Assembly: GCA_027627225.1 (NCBI GenBank)
Contig: CM051025.1
Location: forward strand, 70,183,069-70,247,068
Direction: 5' to 3'
From: Congeria kusceri
Taxonomy: Eukaryota > Mollusca > Bivalvia > Myida > Dreissenidae
Length of the DNA stretch: 64,000 bases
Positions 39,480 to 51,800 of the stretch are shown here, in pieces. Each line of letters opens with the position of its first letter. Within the stretch, counting starts at the first letter, position 1. The position numbers and the translations under genes were made by a program. Below the pieces are notes generated by a model. That model was given only the letters and a program-made list of their open reading frames with translations, was not told the origin of the DNA and made no database searches.

Positions 39480-40060
39480 TCGAACAAGAAGGCGCTTTAT
39501 TATGACGTCTGACCTCAAGGTATGACCTTGACCTTTAAGGTAGCCATCTGGTTCTTGCGCGCATCAAACTGTCTTTTATAGGCTAACAGTTGTGCCAAGT
39601 TATTTCAAAATTCTTCAATGCATTTAGTTAGAACGCGGACACGCGCTATTTTGACTATAAAGCATTTTGTTTAGATCTTAGACCTGTACGCATGACCTTG
39701 ACCTTTACGGTAGTCATCCTTTTCTGGTGCGCGAAACACTGACATATCTACGTTAACATTTCTACCAAATTATTTCAAAATCGTGCAATGCATTGGGGTG
39801 TTGGGCGCCCGAACAAACAGTATTTTCACAATAAAGTGCTCGATTTTGACATTTGGCTTCAAAGTATGAAACTGACCTTAAATGGCAGCCAGATTCGTGC
39901 GCCAGATACACCGTCGAAATTCTTCAAGCAGGGTGAATTTCGAGCCCAGACAAGTTTCGGGACAGATCTACCGACAGACCAACCGAATGATGGACGGACC
40001 GACCGACAGACCGACAGACGGACAGACCGACTGGACAAAGCGATTCCTATATAGCCACCA
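39480..40060. repeat. ~175-bp 'GACCTTGACC' array, block C
   Basis: Counterpart of 2560-3150, ending in the GACC/GACA tract at about 39965-40030 and CGATTCCTATATAGCCACC. Confidence 0.65.
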
Positions 40061-40801
40061 CCTACTGGTGAGGGGGGCATAATTACTCAGTGGTTGGACG
40101 CTTATATGACATTGCATTATGTAGTATATATCTCAGATCATCGTCTTAAAACACAGGATAAAGCCACCATACTCGATTTAAGAAAACAAATAACACCGGT
40201 TGCATATGTTAATATAAGTGTTTAATTCAAATAGAATTTTAATAACACAAAAACAATCTTTGAAATTTATTTATTGTAAATTGTGTAATATTCAATGAAA
40301 ATAGTATTAAATCTTAAACTTACAATCGGTAAAGCAATACAAATTCTTTCAAGGCATATACAAGGTTAACAAATGAACATTATGTGGTGTTTTAACGATT
40401 TTTAGATAAAGTAGACAAGGAAAGCTTCCTAACCCATGGCGACCATGTTTGGAAGACGGACAATTACTGATCACAAAAGCTCACACTCAGCGTTGACCAG
40501 ACGAGCTTAAAAGAAAGCTTATACCGGAATATAATATAAATACTCTCTGAATACATTCACCAGTAATACATAGATTTTAAAGGATATTTAACACATTTGG
40601 AGCTCTGATTTTCCTAAACTATTTTATCTGCTGTTGCATTTCCTTCGTTGGGACCACTTTATACTCAGACCATTTAAGTTTGAATTCCTACATCAAAATT
40701 GAGAAAATATATAATAATTTAAGCCTATCAATCGAATGATAACGCAAGAAGACATACATGTACAGTCTTATGACTTACCGAATTGGATTTCTATGCATAT
40801 A

Positions 40802-41499
40802 CAGTAAAACCCCGTTAATACGACCACTTGCGGGTCATAATAAAAGTGGTCTTAATAGTGGGGTGGTCGTATTATCGAGGTTAGGTAAATCACCGAGTCA
40901 GTACATGCATTTGTCTGTGTTATTTGAAGTTTTATTTAAAATAATAAATACTCTATACATGACGAAATATTAAGTTTGTTTCTATATAATTGATATAGAT
41001 TTTGTAACTTATAGTTATGGATGTAAACTTTACATGAAGTCGGAAGTTGAATAAAAAAAATCATTAATTAAGACCGTTTATAGACTGTCTAGTTCAGTAT
41101 TAAGCAGTGTTACTCATATCTGTCAGGTAGTGTAAATTAACGTAATCTGTTACACAGTCGATGTGCTAATGCCTAATCAAAACATAATGTCACATTGTTG
41201 TTCACACATCCCTTTTATACAGCAAAGCAGTATGTTTAATTATCTCCACAGCTTATTTTGTTAAGTGATGTAAAGTGTCAACGCCCAAATGACACTGGTC
41301 TCAATAACGGGGTTATTTTGAGCGTTATTTGGTACTTTCAGTCTGAAATTAGTGGTCGTAATACGGAATAGCAGGGTGCACGCATAATCGGGGTTTGCGA
41401 CCATTGAAATAAATAGGCAAAGAATCGGGTCTTTAAAAAAGTGTCCGCTTTAGCGGGGTGGTCGTAAAATTTAGGGGGTTGTAAAGCGAGCTTTTAGTG
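40802..41499. mobile_element. TA-flanked MITE, Tc1/pogo-like
   Basis: A 698-bp insertion lies in an intron of pseudogene C and is absent at the matching point of B and B' (about 3895 and 51188), where the flanks join directly. It is bounded by TA on both sides. The left end reads CAGTAAAACCCCGTTAATAC and the right end, reversed, CACTAAAAGCTCGC, so the terminal repeats are imperfect. Several GGTCGTAxTA motifs recur inside. There is no coding capacity. The TA target and CAGT start suit a Tc1/mariner or pogo derivative. Confidence 0.6.
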
Positions 41500-42724
41500 T
41501 ATACGTTTATATCTTGCAATTGTGTTAATTGTACATATTTAAGTGAACATACAGAGATGGTGTAATTGCTTCATAACCACCGGAATCTTCGTAACACTTG
41601 TGCTAATTAAACCGACGATTAATATACGAAATAACTGAAGTGTTACATTATGATAAGTTCAAGACAATTACATACACTTCAATTTAATTTAGTTTCATGT
41701 CGTTCAATCTACGAAATTAATTCTGCAAGTATTACAACGTGATTTAAATATATTTGTCTGTATGGTTATCAACCCATAATAGCCTAAGTGTGGAATGTTG
41801 CCAGGAAGTTCTATTGCATACTGAACTTGTTCTAAGAAATCCTGTCAAGCCATATTTTGCCATTGATCATAGACATTTTAAAATTAAATATATAATCTCT
41901 TTAATAGCGAATTAATAATTATAACAAACTCAATAAATAGATTTATCTTTAAAATAGTCTATGTATTACTAAAAATACATCGCTTGCATTTGGTTTTGCA
42001 AAAGCAAGGTCACTTGAAACTAATAAAATATTACTAATACATTATCCAACAGTTTCTTTACTACATTTATGTCAGGAAGACTTTTCTCTAAACTGTGAAA
42101 CGCATCTGTCCACTCGTTGTCATATAACTCGCTTATCTTCTCCTTAATCTTAGTGGGCCTGTTCACGTCACTCAGGTCGGCAATGTTCGGGTTATTATCG
42201 CGGATTTTGCTCAACGCAACAGCACTTAATCTAATACACACATCCGTAATGTTTGGTTACCAACATAAATATATGAAAGCTTTATAAATATTATACATTT
42301 TTATGGATGAAAAGTCGCTCGAAAGAATATTTTATGATGTTGAATAAAGAATCAATTTTGCGTTGAAATATTTACATTAAACCAGAACTAACATTATAGG
42401 TGATTAATAACACCACGTACAGCTTTGACACTTATGAAGAGGTTGCAGTTGTATTTCTTGTTATTGCAGAATCCCTCTTTATATGTACATTACAACATAT
42501 AACACAAATATTATTTCTTATTGTGACCTTTGTCCTTTAAATGTGACCTTTACCTTTAAGCTACAGCTACAAGTCGCCACTTCGTCCGTCTGTCCGAATT
42601 CTAATTTAACTGCCATTCAGTTTGCCCGGGTGTCAAATGCTCTTCTACGAAGATGTTATTCATCATACTATATCTATGTCCGTCCGTCCGTACTTACTAA
42701 CGTCCGTATGTTACTTCGTTTCTC

Positions 42725-43110
42725 CGGGAGATCTCAGGGACTAATGACTCGAATTCAATAAAACTATACCGAGTGGACATGCACATCCCTACCGAGTGGA
42801 CATGCACATATTGTCAGGTCGTTCCGATCCGAAAATGTTTCAGTAAGTTATTGCCCTTTGATTAGAAATATGACATGTTCATAGGAAACGTTTGTTTCCG
42901 TGCGAGATCTCAGGAACAATTTATTATAATTCAATAAAACATTATATGCAGCATCCCTCCGCAGAGAACATGGGCATATGGTCAGGTCGGTATGGTATTA
43001 TTTTTTTCAGGCAGTTACTGCTCTTTTTATATAAAAATAATACATGTTAATACAATATTTTCGTTTCCGTGCGAGATCTCAGGAGATAACAGATTGAATT
43101 AAATGGAAAA
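42725..43110. repeat. ~170-bp 'GAGATCTCAGGAAC' array (block B')
   Basis: Paralog of 30700-31110, preceded by a CGTCCGTCCGTCCGT tract at about 42690. Confidence 0.75.
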
Positions 43111-43149
43111 TTAGCAGCATTCCTACCAACAGGACATTAATTACTACAC

Positions 43150-43207
43150 ATCACGAACCCCGGACAGGCAGTCCTGCGCTCTACCAACTGAGCTAGTCGC
43201 CCGGCGA
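43150..43207 (-). mobile_element. tRNA-Asp-like SINE head (block B')
   Basis: Paralog of 31128-31190, with box A TAGCTCAGTTGGTAGAGCG and an altered anticodon loop. It is not a functional tRNA. Confidence 0.5.
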
Positions 43208-45868
43208 AAACAGAGCCTCATTGTAGGTGCATATTTAATTATCGTCATATTCTCTATAAGTACAACTGACAAAAGTTATTAATAAACCTTTTATTTACGT
43301 TTTTTAATTATAAGTAATTACTGTGAAAGATAAGTGTTTAAGTGTGATTTAAATGCAAATTATTTGCTTTAAAATAAGAACACATAGGTTTTATATGCTG
43401 TTGTTACTTATTTCACGAAGACATGCATGTCAAAACATACTTGCTATCGCATAAAAAACTCATATAAAGACCAAAATACAATTATCTTTTAATATTGTTA
43501 TATTTCATATTGGATAAAAAACAGATACGTACATATAGTTAATAATCCAAACTGCTTAATTACGCACTGAATATTGCAGCATAAATGAAAACAAGAATGG
43601 TTTAAAGGCCAAGTTTAAGGAATGCCTAGCCTTTCCTTAGGGGTATTCCACTCTGTGGATTGGCCCACCATAAAATCTTTTATCATTATATGAAATCTTT
43701 TTTCTCAGCAGATTTAGCAATTGTTAAGTGCACTGTTTCCTCTGCAGATGTGTAGTGATATAAGCTGATATAGGTCGCCATACTGTGTCAACACTGTGAC
43801 CATAGCCGGGTGCCAATACACAGGGGTGAAATACACCACAGAAGGGGCAGGTCAAATAATGAAGGATTAAGCTAGGTCTTTAAGTGTTAAAACTATCGAC
43901 ACATTATGCAGCGTTTAATCAATAACATAGAATACGTTCATAATTATAAGAAATAAATGTTTATTTATTAGCAAATTAAAAAATTAAATATAAGCTATCA
44001 CAATTAAAAGCTGTTACAAACTGTTTCAACACAAATAAGGTTTGCATTCAAACATTCAATACATTCAATAAAACATAATTATGTAATCATCCAATCTTTG
44101 TTATTTGCAACTATTTATAAACAATAGCTAGTACAATGCTACTACCGCAGATTTGTATTTCTTTTTGTTAGGCAATGTATAAAACTTTCAATTTGAAAAA
44201 GATGTTTGTTAACACAACACAAAGCCTGAATATAATATATCTGCTTTATATAACAACACGTGCATAATTTCTTACATAACAATTAAAACTGTGCTTATTT
44301 AACAACTATGGTATTCCACATGTCCATACCGTGGTCGTCATTCCTTACATACAACGAGTTAAAATAGTGTTTAAACAGGTAAAAATGACAAATACAATTC
44401 TTTTAAAAACATAGCATACCACCGTGGTTGTTATGTCATACAATTGAAACGTGAAAGTAATAAAGGAGTTCAAATGTCTTTAAAACAGGTGTAAATGACC
44501 AATACAAGTCTTTTAAAACATTGAGCAACTTCAGTTAATATCACAACCCTTCTAGCAAATTGAAAGCCCACATCTAAAGATAATTGCATACGATTATCAG
44601 TCAATATGTGTTACTGTCCAAAAATGTGTTACTAATTCAATTCGTTCGATTATAATGTGCATCAACCAGTCGTTTAACAATGTGAATCTTATTGTGTTAT
44701 TTCATGTATCTTTGCTTAAACTCTGAATGATTTGTACTGTATTTATAACTGTAGCAAAGTACTTGTACAGTTACTATCTCTTATGAAATATTAAACCACT
44801 GAACACTGCGAGGGAGTATGAATAAGCGCTTTATAACAACACAACTAATTCAACAACATATACAATAAAAATACAACTAATTCGTCCTTGGAAGCTAATA
44901 AAAAGGTACAAGCGTTTCATGTTTATTTCATATCGCTGAAAATTCGCATTATATAAAGATTAATCGTCTCACTTAAAACAAACGGTGCATGCATGCCTTT
45001 AATAAAGGACAAAGATTCATTAAATTGATCGTCACAATTTCCTTAGCAGCTGTAACATGCAATATCTACTATATATATTAATGTACGAAATGATAAGCTC
45101 ACAACCATTTAATAATCTAGTTAAGATTTGCCCATGATTACAAAACGAAATGTAAACTCATATTATTTATTGGTTGATTATTTAAATATAATAATGACCC
45201 CATATACGTGTACGTTTGCATGCCCTCCGTCCTTAGACAACAGTTTAAAAGAGACCAATCTGGTTTCTAAAAAATAGTTAAAATCTTGTGATATCTAAAT
45301 AACAAGATTGGAATTCGGACAGTTGCTTTGAGAAATTAATCATTATTTACATTAGTTTTACATTAGTTTTGTCTAATAGTAGAATAAATAGAAAAAAAAC
45401 AACATATGAACAGTTTTCGGCTAAAAGTGGTGTATTTAGACTGGTATGTTTTATTTTTCTTAAATATTACTCCTATCGTAATTGCGAATAAGCCAGAAAC
45501 TGTTGGAATGCTAAAGACAAACACAACATATACAATTATGTTTTACAATTATCTAACTATTTGTATGACAATCAGCAATATAATGCATTCATGTGGATTA
45601 AAGAAAACTGAATAATCAAAAAACATTTGCACTAATTTATAGTCGCATTTCACAATGGTTTTCAACCTAATCCTAGTAAAACTCCCTCTTGTCAAAACAA
45701 TCACACAACAAGTCATTTAATATTATTTTCACCAGCTAAAATTGCATCAATCTAAAGAGGTGTCATATTTTATAACGTTACCAGTTCAAGAAGTGTTTGG
45801 TTACAGCGTAAAACGTGATATAAATATGGTAATTCAATGCTGTTGAATGCGAAAACTAAGGCGATGGA
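43208..45868. other. 3' flank of gene B'
   Basis: AT-rich spacer with the 259-bp insertion at 43620-43878. No gene, RNA or clear array was seen otherwise. A minus-strand AATAAA lies about 700 bases past the stop (near 45167) and is only a weak polyadenylation candidate. Confidence 0.45.
43620..43878. mobile_element. 259-bp insertion private to block B'
   Basis: Absent from the matching site in block C (about 31590). It is flanked by TTTAAG on both sides (43614-43619 and 43879-43884), which could be a target-site duplication. No clear terminal repeats or open frame were seen. Confidence 0.45.
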
Positions 45869-48800
45869 TTAACAATCCGAGTTCAACGGTTGTACTGGAG
45901 ACGGCGGTGTTTTAGATCTCTTTCTAACGCTACTATCGTGTGATGTTTGTCGTTTGACGCCATGGGTTGGACGAGTTGTTGTACCTTGCGCAACACCTTT
46001 GCTTAAAAGCGGGCCGTCCTTGTGAAGATGAAGGGCAGGCCAAACCTGATTTGCGATCGCATATTTCAGTTAAAATACAGCTACATCGAATACATAAATA
46101 TTCAATACATACATAAGTTATCCCCGCTCTTACCTATAATCGTTATTTGTTCAGAAAAGGTAAAGGTACAGTGGCTTCTCTATTTGTGAGGTTGGCAAAA
46201 ACAAAAATAATAAACATTTTACATTTCCATGTATACTTTATTTCATATTTTATTATATTTATGCTTCATTTGTTGTGTTGACAAGTGCGGATGACACCAA
46301 AATGAAGCAAGGTGCTTGCTCTGAGCCTCTGTAACTTGCTACTATGTTGAACATGTTTCGAATTAAAGTGATTAATATTTTCTTATGAATACATAGATTT
46401 GATTTTTTTTTAATATATCACACATTATTCTTAAATGACAATCATTTATTCTAATTCACCTGTTATTGGTGTTTGTCAAGTACGACGGATTATGACAATA
46501 GAAATAGTCCAACATAATTATAGGATAATCTGTTCATGGCATTACTTCTTTTATTTTTTGAATTAAAGTATTAAACGAGTTGCAAACGAACGTTCTTTCC
46601 AAAATATTTATCACCAAAAATCATATTACGCAAATCAACGTCACACATGACAGTGGCGTTTAAATACTAGTACTTCAAATAGTTATCACACAAAATCAAT
46701 TAAAAACAGTTAAAAATTTCATAGTAAGGACAGTGGCATCAATGTTATTTCATAAATATTCTTCGAAATACAATTATGTGACACGATTGAAATGACACGC
46801 TTTATTTGCCTCTTCATCTACAACATGTTCCTTAACTAGTATCAACCTTGTTTACATGCTATGTCACTTGCATCACCATTCAAGCTTACCAAGAACTCCA
46901 CATATGGGCCTCTAGCTGTGTAGTCTTTGAAGAGTGATGTGTCAAACTTCTCTCCCGCGTTGAAGTTCATAAACAGAGGCGGGTCCTGGACCACTGCAAA
47001 CCAGCACACCTCCACACACTTGTTGTAGTAGGCAGTCAGGTCATCGGATTCAAGGTCTTTGGGCACCAGCGTCTGTATTTCAAGTAACACTTGCGTGTCA
47101 ATGTAAAAACATAGAAACGAAACTATTCAAAAATCGCAAACTGAACAACTGCAGTAATTAACAAACCTTTGCTTATAATATGGTGCATTAGGTTCCTGTA
47201 TGTAACCAATTCTAAATTAAGATAAAAATATCAACTTTAAGATATACATGTATAATGCCTTTGCTATTCGCCAAAAAAACGTGACTTTATCGAGTGTCTA
47301 GTGGTGAAAGAGCCAAACTACGAGTCATGGTCGATTCGTGTTTGCACCATGTTTAGTCTGACATGTCTAATTCGGAAAAGTAAAGCAAATGACCACAAAT
47401 AAAAAGAGGCATAACAAGTCAACAAAATCAGACTCTAATCAATCACATGCGGTTGTCGAGCTCGTTGCTGAACCACCTTATCCACAAAGCCACGGAATCA
47501 AGTAAGAACAATTGGTTTGGAATAGTTATTTTCATTATATGATATTAAGTGTATTCTATGCTTAAAAATTTAATGATTAAGGTCAACTAGAGCTCTGTCA
47601 CAGGAGTTACAACGGGCTATGAATGATAGCATGTTTGAAGGAGGGTGCCTGCCAGTGTTTAGCTCGACTTTTCGAAGAAAATAAGAAAATAAGTCGAGCT
47701 ATTGTCGTCGTCCTGTCGTCTTCGTCTGCGCCAGCGTCTGCTAATACGTTAGCGTCTTTGTTAGTTAAGTTTATAGGTTTAGTTTTTTGGTTAAGTTTTT
47801 TGTCAGAGTCCATTTCTCAAAAACTATCAAAGGTATCCATTTGAAACTTTCAATACTTGTTCCCTATCAAAATGGTGCTCCATTACAACAAGGTAGGTAA
47901 CCCTGTGATTTGTATTTCCAGACTTATCTGCCCTTGTTTGGACTTACAACTTAGCATATTTATGGTAAATATAAAATTCCTCAATAACTATCAAAGACAT
48001 TAAATTGAAACTCAAGGTTCTGATACCATTCTGCAGACAAGATGCGGTAACTCTTTCAATGATTTTGTTGGAGTTATTACCCTTTTTGAACTTACAATTT
48101 TCCTTTTAGGTCAAATTTTTCAATACCTGAAACTTAAAGTGCTTGATCACAGTGATGAAATTATTCTGTATACAAGAGGAGGTAACTCTATCAAGGATTT
48201 TGCTTGAGTAATTGCACTTTTTCAACATAGAAATTTAGCTTTAGGTCAAGTTTCACAATATCTATAAGAGGTATTGACTTGAAACACAGTTATGAACCCA
48301 TTCTGTAGACAAGATGAGGTAACTATATCAAGGATTTTGGTGGAGTTATTGCCATTTTCTCAACTTAGATATTTTTTCTTGAGGTCAATTTCTCAAAATA
48401 TATCAGATGTATTGACTTGACATTCAAAATAATTCATGAAATCTATTAACTTATTCTATAAACAAAAGCAGTTCTCTTGTTTGCAGTTATGATAGGAAAT
48501 GTAACTATATATATAAAATATAGGCCCGAAGGCGAAACATTGCCGCTGGATAACTTGGGATCAAAAGGATTGAAGAAGGAAATAAAGAAATCCATAAATA
48601 TAAATTAAAATACTAAATTGGGATGGAATTTGTGGGAGGAGTTGCGTTCACAAGGAATGTTCCCTTTATATTCCATAGAGGAAACATAATCAAAGGGCCA
48701 TAACTTGCGAATGGAGAAGAACAATTATAATCCCCATCTTGCCGCACAACTACACGTTACCTTCAACAATGAAGACAAGTTTTAAGAAAATCCGATGGGA

Positions 48801-51800
48801 TTTGTGGGAGGAATTGCATTTACAAGGAATTTTCCCTACAACAACACATTATCCTCAACTATGAAGATAAGTTTCAAGAAAATCAAATGGATACTGTAGA
48901 AGGAGTTGAGTGCACAAGGAAAGTTCCCTATGTATTACACAGAGAAGAAATATTAGATCAAAGGGCCATAACTTGCGAATTTAGGAGAAAAAATTAAATA
49001 ACCACCTTTACAAACAACTACACGTAACCCACAAACAGGAAAAAAGGTTTCAAGAAAATCCATTGGAGAGTTTTGGAGGAGTTGCGTTCACAAGAAATTT
49101 TCCATTCCAAAAATGAAGTACACAAATTTAACAAAGGACAATAACTCCAGAATTATGAAAAGCAGAGTAACAGTTCTTGTGCACATAACTTCTTCTTTAT
49201 TAGATCTATCCACGGTCCACCTGTAAAGTTCCATGTTAATTGCTTAAACTCATTTGAAGTGTTGAAGGAAAATCATGAAAAATGTGCACGGACGGACGGA
49301 CGGACAGACGGACAGACAGGAGGATTACTACAGGACACCCGCAATAAATGTGCGCGTGCCTTAATGAGGTTCCATGTCAAACCTAACGCACTAGGATAAT
49401 GTTTTACCAACAACTGCTTCAACGTATTTTTTCTATTTTTAAACGATCCCATTAAAATACATGAAGTATAAATAAAACGTAACCGCGTAGAATTTTAATT
49501 TAAAATCATATGACGTCTTTTTACAATATCTGAATTTGTACTCAAGTTATTGAGCGGAAACCATATTTCAATTTCAGTAACGGTGGCACTGACTCTAATC
49601 ATACTGAAAAAGTATGAGTATACCAAGTCGTATGCCTATAGATTCAATGTTTTCAATAAAAGTGGACCTAAACGAGAAACTTCACAAAACAAATCTAGGT
49701 CGAAAGGGCCAATAATTCAATCAAAATGATTGATATAGCTATGGTTCTGTACTACAGACTCATCAATTTTGAAAGCTGTAGGTCAAATTGTTTTATGCAA
49801 ATGGACCTAAAATAAATTATAAAAAGAAATCCTAGTCGAACAAGAAGGCGTTTACTTTTCACATTTGACCTCAAGGTATGACCTTGAACTTAAAGGTTGC
49901 CATCTGGTTCTTGCGCGCATCAAACTGTCTTTTATATAGGCTAACATTTGTTCCATATTATTTCAAAATTCTTCAATGCATTTAGTTAGAACTCGGACAA
50001 GCGCTGTTTTGACAATAAAGCAGTTTGTTTTGACCTTAGACCTGTAAGCATGACCTTGACGTTTACGGTAGTCATCCTGTTCTTGTGCGCAACACTCTGT
50101 CGTATCTACATTAACATTTCTACCAAATTATTTCAAAATCGTGCAATGCATTGGGATGTTGGGAGCCCGAACAAACAGTATATTCACAATAAAGTGCTCT
50201 ATTTTGACATTTGACTTCAATGTATGGCATTAACCTTAAATGGCAGCCATCAGGTTCTAGCGCCAGATACACCGTCTCATTTAGGTTAACAAATGTGCCA
50301 AGTAATTTCAAAATTCTTCAAACATGGAGAATTTCGAGTCCGGACAAGTTTCGAGACAGACCTACCGACGGGCCGACCGAATGATGGACGGACCGACCGA
50401 CAGACGGACAGACCGACTGGAAAAAGCGATTCCTATATAGCCACCACCTATATGTGGGTGGGTATAATAACTCAGTGGTTGGACGCTTATATGACATTGC
50501 ATTATGTAGTTTATATCTGAGATCATCGTCTTAAAACACAGGATAAAGACAATATACTGGATTTAAGAATACAAATTACACAGGTTGCATATGTTAATAT
50601 AAGCGTTTAATTGAACTAGAATTATAATAAAACAAAATTCTTTGAAATTTATTTATTTTAAAATTGTGTAATATTCAACGAAAATAGTCTTACTCTTAAA
50701 CGTTGAATCAGTAAAGCAATACAAATTCTTTAAAGGCATATACAAGGTTAAATAATGAAAACTGTATGGTGATTCAACGATTTTTAGATAAATTAGACAA
50801 GGAAAACTTCCTTACCCATGACGACCATATTTGGAAGACGGACAATTACTGATCACAAAAGCTCACCCTGAGCGTTGCCCAGACGAGCTTAAAAGAAAGC
50901 TTATACCGGAATATAATATACATACTCTCAGAATACATTCACCAGTAATGCTTACATTTTTAAGGATATTTAACACATTTGGAGCTCTGAGTTTCCTAAA
51001 CTCTTTTATCTGCTGTTGCATTTCCTTCGTCAGGGCCACTTTATACTCAGACCATTTAGGTTTGAATTCCTACATCAAAATGAAAAAAGATATAACAATT
51101 TTAGCCTATCAAAAGAATGATAACGCAACAAGACATAATCTCTTCTGATTTAATGAATTAAAACATCACACATGGATTTCTATGCACATATACGTTTTAT
51201 ATATTGCAATTGTGTTAATTGTACGTATTTAAGTGAACATGCAGTGATGATGTAATTGCTTATCAATAAGCACGGGAATCTTCTAACACATGTGTTAATT
51301 AAACCGACGTTAAATATACGAAATAACTCAAGCTTTACATTACAATAAGTTAAAGACATGTCGTTCAATCTACGAAATTATGTGTTTTAATTCTGCAAGT
51401 ATTACAAAGTGTTTTAAATATATTTGTCTGTATGGTTGTCAAACGTCAATCAACCCATAATAGCCTACCTGTGGAATGTGACCAGGAAGTTCTATTGCAC
51501 ACTGAACTTGTTCGAAGAAATCCTGCCAAGCCATTTTTTGGCATTGATCAAAGACATTCTAAAATTAAATATATAATCTCTTTAAAAGCGAGTTAATAAT
51601 AATTATAACAACTCAATTAAAAGTTATATCTTTAAAATAGGTATTACTATTTTTTACTAAAAAATACATCGCTTGCATTTGGTTTTGCAAAACAAGGTCA
51701 CTTGAAACTAATGTAATTTTACCTTTAAATTATCCAACAGTGTCTTTACTACATTTATGTCAGGATGACTTTTCTCTAAACTGTCAAACGCATCTGTCCA

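Larger units (their letters stand above)
34998..42230 (-). pseudogene. MIEAP/SPATA18-like pseudogene C
   Basis: Remnants in transcript order are 42230-42035 (196-nt exon, open, donor GTAATA kept), about 41875-41788 (90-nt exon), 40687-40574 (114-nt exon), 36366-36250 (truncated 3' part of the DPPL/GEKFDTS exon) and 35228-34998 (last exon). The lesions are: TGG to TGA at 41845-41847 (MAW to MA-stop); the following donor changed from CAG|GTAG to CACTTAG; TAG at 40619-40621 and a TAA near the 114-nt exon end, with its donor GT changed to CT; a 124-bp deletion relative to 46987-47110 that removes the acceptor and first half of the next exon; a lost acceptor before VWPAL; and a 59-bp tandem duplication that shifts the last frame. 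The coiled-coil and N-terminal exons are missing because the block ends at about 42560. It cannot make a normal protein. Confidence 0.9.
30700..42560. repeat. Older paralogous block C
   Basis: This block is collinear with about 42725-52510. It begins with a GAGATCTCAGG repeat and a tRNA-like SINE, continues through the downstream flank, and then carries the MIEAP-like pseudogene C. It is visibly diverged from its partner, with many substitutions per line. It also has private changes: a 1.36-kb insertion, a 0.7-kb MITE, an AT-rich inverted repeat, a 59-bp tandem duplication and several deletions. Homology to the partner stops near 42560, in the intron upstream of the 196-nt exon, which is why C lacks its 5' exons. 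I infer an ancient tandem duplication. Confidence 0.8.
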
